Shown here: piece after piece, positions 33,320 to 44,065 of the stretch
Position numbering within the stretch: the stretch's first letter is position 1
How the letters are laid out: each line of letters starts with the position of its first letter
NCBI GenBank assembly: GCA_023053685.1
Contig: JALIGW010000002.1
Location: forward strand, 243,463,177-243,527,176
From: Diadophis punctatus similis
Lineage: Eukaryota; Chordata; Lepidosauria; Squamata; Dipsadidae
Direction: 5' to 3'
DNA length: 64,000 nt
Translations under genes and position numbers: made by a program
The notes under the pieces: generated by a model
What the model was told of the DNA's origin: nothing
Database searches by the model: none
Seen by the model: the letters and a program-made list of their open reading frames with translations, nothing else

Positions 33320-33890
33320 CGAGGGTGAGTCAAAAAGTAATGCCATTTTCTTTAGGACAGGTATAATCACCAACACAGGAACAGGTAGCATACATCAAAA
33401 TGAAGCTGGTCCTCTGTGGATTACATCCCTACTTCTCAACATAGTCACCGTTTCTCTCAATAGCAATGTTCCACCTTTGAATGAGAGCATGTATCCCTGC
33501 CTCGTAAAATTTTGTTGACTGTTTTTTGAGCCACTTCTTCACTGCAGTTTTCACTTCCTCGTCACTGGAATAATGTTTGCCTCTCAAACTCTCTTCCATG
33601 GAGCTATAAGTATTGTCCTCAAACACATTTTGTAATCGTCTGTGAATGTTCACAGGGGTTTCCCCCTCAGTAACAAGGAATTCAATCACTGCTCTTTGTT
33701 TTTGACGCAACTCTAAGGGGGCAGCCATTTTGAATTTTCCTTGCGAGTCTAAAAACCTAAAAAGTAAGAAATAAAATATTTCAGAACATAAATGATATAA
33801 TCATTTATAATTGGGAAAGATTTCAGATATTTTTTATCAAAAACTTCACCTGAAATAAAGACAATGGCATTACTTTTTGACTCACCCTCG
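33320..33890 (-). mobile_element. Mariner deletion derivative
   Basis: Inverted ends cgagggtgagtcaaaaagta and tactttttgactcaccctcg are flanked by TA. A minus-strand frame (33728-33429, 99 aa) fuses the N-terminal helix-turn-helix start of a mariner transposase ('LELRQKQRAVIEFLVTEGE') to its C-terminal end ('VKKWLKKQSTKFYEAGIHAL'). The whole catalytic D,D34D core is missing. The frame has no stop. The element cannot transpose alone but could be moved in trans. Confidence 0.88.
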
Positions 33891-34033
33891 TATATACTAA
33901 AACACTGTATAAAAATAAACTTACAAAAACAAAAAAAGATAGCAGTCTGCAGGGCTGCAGCCCACAATATGTGGAGGGCACCAAAGCCTGGTGCACAGGT
34001 GGGAAAAAAAACATACCAATTTTTCTTTGGTTT

Positions 34034-34802
34034 TGTTAGAATCCTGTTCAAACGATTGGGTGTGTTAATATATGCCACAAATCAATGTTATGTGTATATT
34101 GCTTTAAATGCATTGTGGATGATTACTATATAAGTAAGCAAGAGAGCATGCTCAGTGTGGTTGGTGGTTTGTGGTTTAGTGTGGTTTAGTGTGGTGAGTG
34201 GTGTTTGACGGTGTGTTCCGGATTGAAGACTCTCTGCTGCTTTACTGATGAGTACATTACTTTATGACTGTGTGGAATTGCTGTGAAAAGAAGAGTAACT
34301 ATCTGTGATGGTATAGAATTAAGTGATAGCTGTAATCTTTGTGAGTTAAAACAAAGATAGGCAAGAAGAAGAAACTTCGATTTAATTTAATTTAATTTAA
34401 TTTAATTTAATTTAATTTAATAATTTAATTTAATTATTTAATTTAATTTAATTTAATTTAATTTAATTTAATTTAATTTAATTTAATTTAATTTAATAAT
34501 TTAATTTAATTTATTTAATTTAATTTAATTTAATTTAATAATTTAAATTAATTTAATTTAATTTAATGGATTTCTATGCCGCCCAACTCCCTGAGGACTC
34601 TGGGCGGCTGAATAACTGTGTATGACTTGAATTGACTGAATAACTGTGTATAACTTGGACTTCCTATTTAACTTTGCTACTATTTTGTACATATTGAAGA
34701 TATTCTGTTTATTGACTGAATAGCATTCATATCAAACTGCAACACCATTACTACAACACATTTCGCTGTGTATGTGCTTAACAGCACAATAACTCCTTAA
34801 CA
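34034..34802 (+). mobile_element. Solo LTR, family B, with nested L2 tail
   Basis: Starts TGTTAGAATCC, ends CTTAACA, with a 5-bp TSD ggttt (34029-34033 and 34803-34807). A TATA-like actatataagtaag lies at about 34125. An L2 tail with a (TTTAA)n run occupies about 34380-34612. It ends 43 bp from the splice donor of the linker exon of SCAN gene 2. Confidence 0.8.
34380..34612 (-). repeat. (TTTAA)n array with L2 3' tail
   Basis: About 185 bp of TTTAA/TTTA repeats, then 'tggatttctatgccgcccaa' and 'ggactctgggcggct', the L2 terminal block. Confidence 0.85.
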
Positions 34803-34844
34803 GGTTTATTGCATGGAAACACAGGTATCTGTTTTTTTACTCAC

Positions 34845-34956
34845 CGCACGAATTTCCAGCTTTCTCCTCTTCCTCCAGGAACGGTCTTGGGAGAATCCCT
34901 CCGCTTTCAGGTGAGTCCAGCTCTGCCTTGGCTGAGGGAACAGCTGCTGTGGTGCC
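34845..34956 (-). CDS. SCAN gene 2, coding exon 2 (112 bp)
   Basis: On the minus strand, acceptor ctgccattgcag|GGC and donor GTGCG|gtgagt enclose 37 codons plus one base. The frame 'GTTAAVPSAKAELDSPESGG' to 'FLEEEEKAGNSC' continues phase 0 from exon 1 and gives phase 1 to the last exon. The acidic linker has no recognised fold. The exon position, phase and size match exon 2 of SCAN gene 1. Confidence 0.85.
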
Positions 34957-35059
34957 CTGCAATGGCAGACAGGATCAAAACACGAAACAGAACTTTGGAA
35001 CAGGGAAGGCAAAGTAATGACGGTTTGCCCCATCAACGCAGCCTGTCACACAGGTTCAG

Positions 35060-35430
35060 GTAAGGAAGTCACGCGACAGGCCCCGTCAGTCAAAGAATCT
35101 TGATTGGCAGGGTCAAAGAGGAGGGCCTTTTATGCCACTGCCCCTGCTTTGGGGAACACCTTGCTCTGAGAGATGAGAAAAGACCCCGGTGGCCTTTTGG
35201 CCTTCCGCAAAGGGGTCAAATCCTAGCTGTGCGGCCTTGCGTGAGGGACTCAGGGGACCCGATAACCACGGAGCTGGCCGGCGCCATGAGAAACCCTAAC
35301 CCCCTGGATTAATATGCACTAACCTCCCATCTTGGAATTCGTCGTCTGTTGAAATTTTTAGAATGTTGTTTTATCATTTTAATTTTTTTAAAATCCTGAA
35401 TTATTCTGATTTCAATGTTTAATTTTATTG
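35060..35430. other. Intron 1 of SCAN gene 2, unassigned
   Basis: No repeat or coding family recognised. A short L2-like tail ('gtacaccgcccagagccctt') follows near 35440. Confidence 0.35.
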
Positions 35431-35499
35431 ATTAAATTGTACACCGCCCAGAGCCCTTCCCTGAGGGAGATGAGCAATTAGGAAGAATGGAATGGAATA

Positions 35500-35508
35500 A
35501 GAAAGAAT

Positions 35509-35577
<69 letters not shown>

Positions 35578-36115
35578 AAAAGAAGAAAAGAAGAAAAGAA
35601 GAAAAAGAAAGGAAGGAAGGAAGGAAGCAGGAGGGAGGGAGGGAAGAAGGAAGGAGAAAGAAAAAAGAAGAAAGAGAGAGAGACAGAGAAGGAAGGAGGG
35701 AAGGAAAAGAAAGAAACTGAAAAATAAGAAAGAAAGAGGGAGGGAGAGAGAGAGGGAGGAAGAAAGGAAGGAAGGGGAAAGAAAGAAAAAAGAAGAGAGA
35801 GAGAGATAGAGATAGAGAAGGAAAGAGGGAGGGAGGGGAAAAGAAAGAAAAGAAAGAAAGAAAGAAAGAAAGAAAGGGAGAGAAGGAAGGAAGGAAGGAA
35901 GTAGGAGGAAGGGAGGGAAGAAAGGAGAAAGAAGAAAGAAAGAGAGACAGAGAAGGAAGTAGGGAAGGAAAGGAAAGAAACCGAAAAATAAGAAGAAATA
36001 AAGAAAGGGAGGGAGAGAGGGAGGAAGGAAGGAAGGAAGGGGAAAGAAAGAAAAAAGAAGAAAGAGAGAGATAGAGAAGGAAAGAGGGAGGGAGAGGGAA
36101 AAAAGAAAGAAAAAT

Positions 36116-36175
<60 letters not shown>

Positions 36176-36350
36176 GGGAAGGAAGGAAGGAAGGAAGGAA
36201 GGAAGGAAGGAAGGAAGGAAGGAAGGAAGGAAGGAAGAAAAGAAGGAAGGAAAGAAGGAAGGAAAGGAAGAAAGCAGGAGGGAGGGAAGGAAGAAGGAAG
36301 AAGAAAGAAAAAAGAAGAAAGAAAGAGAGAAGGAAGGAGGGAGGGAGGAA
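35500..36350. repeat. GAAA/GGAA polypurine tract, about 850 bp
   Basis: Almost uninterrupted purines on the plus strand: (GAAA)n, (GGAA)n and GGGA mixtures. The long Phe/Ser/Leu frames on the minus strand are artefacts. It lies in intron 1 of SCAN gene 2, where the transcribed strand carries the pyrimidines. Confidence 0.97.
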
Positions 36351-36525
36351 AAAGAAACGGCCTGAAAACATTCTGAAAACGGCCCCCAAAATGGCCAAAA
36401 ACAGGCATGCACGTGCCGGTCAGCTGGTCTTTGAGTTTCTGGCGCTCCAGCGCAGGCACGCGCACACATGCATGCATGCACATTCCGGTTTGGGAAGTTG
36501 GTGCCGAAAAGGTTCACCATCACTG
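36351..36525. mobile_element. hAT MITE right end, truncated
   Basis: Ends 'gaaaaggttcaccatcactg'; the left half has been lost into the polypurine tract. Confidence 0.65.
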
Positions 36526-36907
36526 TCCTAGGTTGCTTCTCTCCCTGATTAGTTTCCACTCATAGCTCCTTGTCCCGCCTTCGGATGCTTTGGAGAATAG
36601 CTTGGCTCCCTCTTTGCAGATAAAATATTTTCTCTCTTCTACTCCCAACAAGAGCTTCCTTGTGAAACTTTGGGCAGGAAAGGAGATCCGGCCATCTGTT
36701 CCTCCACTTTCCCAGTGACTGTACAGAAGGGCTCCACAACCCGGCCGAGCCACAGCCCATTTGGAACCAGGCAGTGCAAGCAGTGGGTGAGTGTGCGCAC
36801 GTGCAAATCTCCATTTGTGTGAGCGCACACCTGCCACTCGCATGGAACCATCCCGTCTCCCTCCCACCCTGGCCCACCAAGCCAGAAAGGTTAGGAACCA
36901 TTTTGGT

Positions 36908-37879
36908 CAGCGATTCCCAACCTTCCTAATGCCGCGACTCGCACCCCACGCCCGAACCCCCACCGCGCCCAACCCCGCCGCCACCATTTGGGTTCTTTTA
37001 CCCTCTGCGCATGCGCAAAGCATTCTGCGCATGCACAGAGGGTAAAAGAACCCAAATGGCGGTGTCCGGGAGAAGTCTCCAGATCCGGGCGAGGTCTCCA
37101 CTCAGGGATGAAATGCTCCCGGTTCGGGTGGGCCAGTCAGTCGTCGCAGAGCCGATAGAGCCGGTGGCGGCGCGGTGCTTCCCCTGCCCGCGTCCCCCGC
37201 CCGCCTGGACACTGCCGTTTGATTCTTCTGCCCTATGTGCAAAGCGTTCTGCTCATGCGCAGAGGGCAAAAGAACTCAAATGGCAGCGACCGCCACTGGC
37301 TCCGTCGGCTCCGACGACCGACTGGCCCGCCCGAACCGGGAGCATTTCACCCGTCTCCGCTCGCTTCGCGTGTTGCCTCTGGGAGCTTTTCGAGCCCCGT
37401 CGCGAAAGGCGTGCACGACTTCGGCGGGGCTGGGACAGGCGGCTGCCCGGTGAGAGCCATCCCCTTTGCAGAGTCTCTCCCGTCTACCTGTAGCATTCGG
37501 GGCGAAGGGTATGGCTCTCTCCGGGCAGCCGCCTGTCCCGGCCCCGCCGAAGTCGCGCACGCCTTTCGCGACGGGGCTCGAAAAGCTCCCAGAGGCAACA
37601 TGCGAAGCGAGTGGAGACCTCGCCCGGATCTGGAGACTTCGCCCGGACGCCGCCATTTGGGTTCTTTTACCCTCTGCGCATGCGCAGAACGCTTTGCGCA
37701 TAGGGTAAAAGAACCCAAATGGCATCAGCGGGGTGGGTCGCAGTGGGGGCGCAGGTTGTGGGGCGCGATATGGCCAGGCTTGTGGCAGTGGGGGAGGGAG
37801 CTGAGGATGCCGGGGCAACCCCTGGGAAATGGTCGTTCGACCCCCAAAGGGGTTGCGACCCCCAGGTTGGGAACCACTG
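36908..37879 (-). mobile_element. SPIN/URR1-like hAT element, composite
   Basis: Ends cagcgattcccaaccttcct and ggttgggaaccactg, the latter preceded by 'cccaaaggggttgcgaccccc'-type sequence; exact 8-bp TSD attttggt (36900-36907 and 37880-37887). The interior holds other material, including three copies of 'gggttcttttaccctctgcg' and large inverted repeats at 37340-37480 and 37500-37640. Confidence 0.8.
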
Positions 37880-37891
37880 ATTTTGGTAGAG

Positions 37892-38366
37892 CAGGGGTGT
37901 CAAACTGGATTTCTTCGAGTGCCGGATTGGCATCGTAGTTCTCCTCCGGGAGCTGGCGGGGGCGGGGGCGAGACAGGACGAACACCTCCTACAGCACCCT
38001 GCCGGCCAAAATGGGGCACAGGGGGGGCACTCACGGCCCCCCGCGCCCCATTTTTTGGCCTGGATGGCCTCCTGCAGCACTTTGCCAGCCAAAATGGGGC
38101 ACGGGGACCCCCCCACATGCAGCTCACCCCATGCCTCGTTTTCGGCCTCGATGGCCTCCTGCAGCACTCTCCTGGCCGAAAACGGGCCCCATGGGGCCTC
38201 CGCACAACCCATTAATGGCCGCCAGAGTGCTGCTGGAGACATCCGCATGGCCTATTTTGGCCAGCAGAGGCACCACAGGCCGGTCCTTTCCAGACCGACC
38301 CTGCAGGCCAGATTTAAGCACCCCGCGGCTGGATCCGGCCCGCAGGCCTTGTGTTTGATACCCCTG
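37892..38366. mobile_element. hAT MITE, 'caggggtgtcaaa' family
   Basis: Ends caggggtgtcaaactggatt and tgtttgatacccctg; TSD (t/c)(g/t)gtagag. It lies in intron 1 of SCAN gene 2, 36 bp from the exon 1 donor. Confidence 0.85.
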
Positions 38367-38402
38367 CTGTAGAGCACCTGGTGAAAAAACAAGGGGCTTT
38401 AC

Positions 38403-39071
38403 CTGTTCCCATCTCAAAGACTCCCTTTGCATCCAGAGGAAATCCTCAGCCAGGGCCACTGCCTGAGAGCAGCACGCAGGTCCTCTCTCCCGCACCCAGC
38501 TCTGGATCTCCGGAGGCAGGACGGTCAGGAACTGTTCCAAGATCAGCAACTCCAGGATCTGCTCCTTGGAGTGTCTCTCCACCTTCAGCCACTGACGGCA
38601 CAGCGCCTGGAGCCGGTTGTAAACCCCGCGTGGCCCCTCGGCCTCCTGGTAGCGGAAATGGCGGAAGTGCTGGCGTTGTTTCTCCCGGCTCAGGGCATCC
38701 CGGTGCAAGATGGCTGCTTTCACCTTCCCGTAATCCTGCCGGTCTCGAGCCTCCAGGTTACTGAAAGCTTGTTCGGCTTCTCCGCGGAGGGCGGGCAAAA
38801 GCCGGGCTGCCCACTCTTTCTGGGGCCACCGACAAGCTTCAGCTACTTGTTCAAAGGAGGCCAGGAAACCCTTGGGGTCGTCCCATGGGGTGGGCTCCTC
38901 TGGACCCTGGCTGCCCCCCCAGCCGGAGTGCAGAGAACCTGCGCTTATGATCAGGTCTTGCCAATGTTGGGGTAACTCCGCGTCCGTCTGTAGCATCTCC
39001 CCTCCCAGTTTCTTGGGGAAAAATTCCCACGCGCGTTTCGCCTGGACCTCACCCAAGGTCAGTGTGGCCAT
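38403..39071 (-). CDS. SCAN domain zinc-finger gene 2, coding exon 1
   Basis: The minus-strand exon encodes residues 1-223 from ATG at 39071 ([20 protein letters not shown]). A good acceptor, ctttctttatttag, lies 27 bp upstream, so a 5' non-coding exon exists further up, perhaps in the CpG-rich block at 40.4-41.2 kb. Residues about 57-130 are gag-capsid-like ('[20 protein letters not shown]', '[13 protein letters not shown]'); residues about 132-217 are the SCAN dimerisation domain ('[20 protein letters not shown]', 'LPPEIQSWV'). The donor CAG|gtaaag leaves phase 0. The acidic leader of SCAN gene 1 is absent here. Together with 34845-34956 and 31367-32235 it yields 549 aa. Confidence 0.9.
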
Positions 39072-39830
39072 CGCCTTCTCCCTTCTGCCTCTTCTCCTAA
39101 ATAAAGAAAGGGGAAGCCTGCAAACACGTCCGGTCAATCCGTGGATTTGTCCGAGGAAATTTTACTTTCTCAAACTGGCTCGCTCGCTCGCTCGCTCGGA
39201 GAAGTAATTGTTTTTCCAAAATGTTTTTTCCTACGGGACAGAGAAGATGGGAGAAATGGGAAAAAGACAATCCAACAATTAGCTTTTTAATCATTTCATC
39301 ATCGGAGTTGGAAGGGACCATGGAGGTCTTCTAATCCAACCCCCAACCCCCGCTCAAGCAGGAGTCCCTATATTCAATATTTCTGAGTGCCCAAGCAGAT
39401 CGGTTTCCATGTCCAAAAGCAAACAAATCCTTGCATACAAAAAGCTAATCTGTCAAGTTTCGGGGAAATGTATTCTTAGAAATGAGAATATGGGAACAGT
39501 GAACAAACATGACAGCTAGGGATTTTTGGGAGTCCACATATCTTAAATTTCCCAAGGTTGAAAAACACTGTTAGGAAGTAAGAAGCATTCAGGAGACCCA
39601 GCCCCTGGGTCCTTCAACTGGGGAAGCTGCCTGGGGAACCCAGGACTAACCTCTTTCTCTTTCTTTCTTTCTCTCTCTCTCTCTCTCTTTCCTTCTTTTT
39701 CTCTCCTTCTCTCTCATGCTAAACTAACTTTCAATTTTGTGGGTGTGGGGGGGAGAGGAGGGGGAATGGAAGGAGGAAGTGCTACAACTGCCCTCCTTAA
39801 CTACCGTTCAAAAAGCAATACAGGTAGTCC

Positions 39831-40224
39831 TCGAGATACGACCACAATCGAGCCCCAGAGGTCTGTGGTTAAAGCGAGGCATTTGTTAAACGAGCTTCGC
39901 CCCATTTTACGACTTTTCCTGCCGCCGTTGTTTAAGGGAATCATTTGCCATTCTTAAGTTGGTAAGCCAAGCCGTTCGGTGAATCTGGTTTCCCCTCCAC
40001 CGACTTCGCTCGTCCGAAGGTGGCAAACGTTGATCGCATGACCCCGCGCGGAGCCACTGCAAACCATCATCCATACGAGTCGGTTGACCGGCATCGGAAT
40101 TTCGATCACGTGACCCTGGGGAATGCCGCAGGGGTCGTCGTCACCATGAAAAATGGTCGTAAATCACTTTCCCAGCGGCTTTGAACGGTCACTAAACAAA
40201 CTGTTGTAAGTCGAGGACTACCTC
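39831..40224. mobile_element. 'agtcctcgacttacgacc' MITE in left arm
   Basis: Flanked by TA; ends caggtagtcctcgagatacg and gtcgaggactacctc. The copy at 62560-62939 is its duplicate. Confidence 0.85.
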
Positions 40225-40429
40225 TATTGGGGGGGGCGGTTTGCAACTCTTCTGCAAACCTTTGTCCACAGACCCCATGACCCAATGCAGATGCCACTTC
40301 CTTAACCCTCGCCGCCAAGAAAAACTTAACAGTCCCCCCCCCCCCAAAAAAACACCCCAGATCAAATTTGGACACAAACTCCCTAACGGAGAAGCATGGA
40401 CGGGGTTGCGTTGCCCACCAGACCGGCCC

Positions 40430-41160
40430 TTCCAACGTGACCCAACCCGGGTTGGGTTGAGCCGCCGTGGGAACTCGCCCCAACTGGGAAGGCGGCAGCT
40501 TGGAAAGAGCCGCCAAACACCCTACTGCTGATCCCAGCTCTGGGATACAGCCTCACCCATCATCCCCGGCCAAGTCGGCTGGGGATGACAGTTGCTGGAG
40601 TCCTGGCACTCTGCCTTCCCAACGCTGCCCTCCCGCTCAAAAGCCTCGCCTTCGCCCGGCCGGGAAAGAGGCGGCTCGCCCAGCGCCCACCGAGGGGGAA
40701 GCGGCGCTTGCCGGACCCCGAAACTGCAGCCGCTCCCGGGGGAGGAGAGGAAGGAGGGGCCAGAGCGTCTCACCCGCCTCCCCCCCCCCATTCTCCCAAG
40801 GAGGAAACCGGTGGCGGAAGAGGCGGGGAGAGGCCTTGGTGGGGCCCCTCTAGGAAGCTCCTCTCGTTCTCCCTCTCCCCCGTTGATTGGAGCTGAGTTT
40901 ACCACTTCCGGCATTTTGGGCAGCTGTGCAAATTCTTGGTGTCCGGCAAGGCTGCTCCTCGTCCCCCGCTCCGGGCAGGTGGGGCTCCTGCTCTCCCTCG
41001 GGCTACCAGAAGGGCTTCTCCCCGCCAGGAGGAAGGTAGCCCGAGTGCCCCCTCGGTGCCAGGAGGGTCCCGGGTGGATGCGGGGCTGGACGGGGAGCCT
41101 CTGGGCAAAGCGGGGGAAGCCTCGGAGGGAAAGGGGGCTTTTCTTTTAAGGGTTTAAGGG
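40430..41160. promoter_or_regulatory. CpG-rich promoter-like block, left arm
   Basis: GC- and CpG-dense sequence with no repeat signature, conserved with the inverted block at 61690-62555. It contains 'acttccggcattttgggca' near 40903, an ETS-like CTTCCGG site, and several 'ccggccgggaaa'-type GC boxes. Its position, 5' of both SCAN gene 2 (minus) and the left ZNF copy (plus), suggests a shared or bidirectional promoter. No TATA box or defined start was seen. Confidence 0.55.
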
Positions 41161-41499
41161 CGGGGGGATTGTTGTGTGAATGAAAGAAATACCTTCCCAC
41201 TTCAACTGGGGGTGGAGGGTTTTGTTTAGGGGGGGGAAAGTTCAAATTGCTTGAATTGAGTTCATGTTCTCCCAACGGAATGGAATAGTTTAGTTTAGTT
41301 TAGTTGGAAGGGACCTTGGAGGTCTTCTAGTCCAACCCCCTGCTTAGGCAGGAAACCTAACTTCATCTAAAATTGAAGCAAAATGAATATTTTGTTTACT
41401 CTTGTTTCTACAAAGGTGAGTATAATCTCAAAAAAAATCATTATTTGCCTAGTTTTGCTCTAAAGGCGAGAGTGATGTGGCAGCCCCTCTTTGGTGGGA

Positions 41500-42860
41500 T
41501 TTATCCATCAGAATAGAGCTGGAAGAGACGTTGGAGGTCTTCTAGTCCAGCCCCCAGCTCAGGCAGGAGACCATACCATTTCGGACAGGTGGCTGTCCAT
41601 TATTTTCTTTAAAACTTCCAGTGTTGGAGCAGCCACAATTTCTGCAGACCAGTTGCTACACTGATTAATTGTCCTCGCTGTTAGGAAGTTTCTCCTTAAT
41701 TCCAGGTTGCTTCTCCCCTTGATTAGTTTCCATCCATTATTTTATGTCCTGCCTTCTGGTGCTTTGGAGAATTGTTCCATGGAAACCTTTTTTTATAGAC
41801 TAACCACTCCTGCAAACATTCTTCATATGTTTTTGTCTCAAGGCCTTTAATCATTTTAGTTGCTCTTCTTTGCACTTTTCCCCAAGTCTCAACACCTTTT
41901 TTGTAATATGGTGACCAAAACTACCGGTAGATGCAGTATTCCAGGCATGATCTTACTAACTTACCTGCTCTTTATAAATCACATGAAGTACTAATACTTC
42001 ATGTGATTTTGATTCTATGCCTCTATTTATACAACCAAGGATTGTATTAGCTTATTTAACTGCTGCTGCACACTTGTGGCTCATGTTTAAGCGATCATGC
42101 ACTAGCACTCCAAGGTCTCTCTCAGTTACTGTTTTTGAGCCAGGTTTCACCTAATCTATACTTGTACCTTTGGCTTTTCCTGCTTAGTTGTAAAACCTTG
42201 CTTTTCTCCACATTGAATTTCATTTTGTTTGATAGTGCCCAATGTTCAAGTCTGTCAAGATCCTTCTGTATCTTGAGCCTATCTTCTGGAGAGTTGGCTA
42301 TTCCTGCCAGTTTGGTGTCATCTGTAAATTTGATGAATTCCCCTTGTATTCCCTCATCTAAGTCATTTTTGAAGATATTGAAGAGTACTGGGCTTAAGAT
42401 AGAACCTTGTGGTATCCCACTGCTTTACCTCCCTCCATCTAGAAAGAATACCATTCAGGACTACTGGTTGAGTAAGATTACAAATCCATCTGGGGGGATG
42501 CTATCTATTCCACATTTTTCTAGTTTACCAAGAAATAGGTTGTGGCGTACTTTGTCAAATGCCTTGCTGAAATCTAACTATACCATGCTCACAACGTTTC
42601 GCTGGTCTACTAATTTAGTCACTTTGTCAAAGAATGAAATAAGATTGGTTTGGCATCATCTGTTTTTAACAGACCTGTGCTGGCTTTAGTTATAACTTTA
42701 TTTCTAGATGTTTACATCTGGTTTTTGATTATGTTTTCCAGTACCTTACCAGGTATTGATTGGTTTGTAGTTCCCTGGGCCTGTTTCAATTTCCCTTTTT
42801 TGAAAATGGGAATTACATCAACTCTTTTCAGATTCATTGGTCCCCACGTGCAATAGGAGA
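41500..42860 (-). mobile_element. CR1 LINE, 3' portion, antisense
   Basis: The complement reads the CR1 RT region in damaged form (equivalents of 'ILSPVLFNIF', 'DEGIQGEFIKF(T)DDTKLAG', 'RLKIQKDLDRLEHW') down to the tail 'ggaagagacgttggaggtct'. It is heavily mutated. The plus-strand frame at 42135-42689 is its shadow. Confidence 0.85.
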
Positions 42861-43269
42861 AAGGGGTTGTACTACAGGGATTTGATTATTTTAGTAAGTT
42901 CTCACATATTTTTGGTTTTTGATCCATGGAGATAACACACCTGCCTAGATGGACTATCTGCTCTGTTCCTCTAAGATTTGAATCACCTGTCACGGAAACT
43001 CCCCTTCTTTCCCTAGGAAATTGTGGGATATTTTCATCCTGTTGCAGAAATGCTGGGTTTTGCCTCTTTTTTAGAAACTATTGAAGACTGATCTTTTGTG
43101 GGTGACTGCATATTTCCTTCCAGGGGGAGAACATGGCAGCAACTGTTCAGTTCCAGAGGGGCTTCATTGGAGTGGAGTAGGATAGATAGGAGGGGCTTTG
43201 TTCTCGGTTGTTGTTTTCTTCTAAAAGTGATCTGCTTCCATCGATCTTCCTCTTTAGGTTCATATATAG

Positions 43270-43804
43270 CCGTGGTGGCGAACCTATGGCACACGTGCCA
43301 GAGGTGGCACGCGGAGCCATAGAAGCCAGCACGCGAGGGTTGCCCACCGGCAAACCGGAAGTGTGAAAAAACGCACTTCCGATTTGCCGGTGTGCTGTTT
43401 TTTGCACTCCGGAGGGTTCAGGGAAGCTCCCTGAAGCTGCGGAATGCAAAAAACTACAAAACGGACAAACCGGAAGTGCACTTTTCCGCACTTCCGGTTT
43501 GTCCGTTTTGTAGTTTTTTGCATTCCGGAGCTTCAGGGAGCTTCCCTGAACCCTCCGGAGTACAAAAAACAGCATACCGGCAAACCGGAAGTGCGTTTTT
43601 TCGCACTTCCGGTTTGCCGGTTTTGTCGTCCCAGGCTCCGGTAAGCCTTTGCGTGGGGGTGGGGGGGTGTGCGCATGCGCAGGGGGCAGCATGGTGGGGT
43701 GTTGTGCGCATGCGTGGGGGGGAGGGAATGGGTGTGGGCACGGGAGTGCGCGCGAGCGACCCCCCCTTTTTGGCACGCGAGCCGAAAAAGGTTCGCCACC
43801 ACTG
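43270..43804 (+). mobile_element. hAT MITE with nested hairpins
   Basis: Exact 8-bp TSD atatatag (43262-43269 and 43805-43812); ends ccgtggtggcgaacctatgg and aaaggttcgccaccactg. Between 43350 and 43620 four copies of 'aaaccggaagtg' and its complement form nested inverted repeats. Confidence 0.92.
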
Positions 43805-43847
43805 ATATATAGGGTCAATTTTTTTTAAAAAAAATAATTTTTATTAA

Positions 43848-44065
43848 GTAGCAATAGCACTTAAGACTTCTATACCGCTTTATAGTGCTTTACAGCCCTC
43901 TCTAAGCGGTTTACAGAGTTCAGCATATTGCCCCCAACAATCTGGGTCCTCATTTTACCGACCTCAGAAGGATGGAAGGCTGAGTCAACCTTGAGCCTGG
44001 TGAGATTTGAACTGCTGAACTGCAGTGCTGCATTTTAACCACTGCGCCACCTCGGCTCCCACTGC
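43848..44065 (-). mobile_element. tRNA-derived snake SINE
   Basis: Complement of the SINE from 'gtagcaatagcacttaagac' to 'ctgcgccacctcggctc'. Confidence 0.88.

Noticed and set aside
35425..36559. Three parallel frames over 300 aa, Phe/Ser/Leu/Pro-rich
   Set aside because: All three frames of a polypurine tract are open; this is a composition artefact.
40467..41149. Several Pro/Arg/Gly-rich frames in the CpG block
   Set aside because: Stop-poor because of GC content. The frames are not conserved between the two arms with synonymous-type change.
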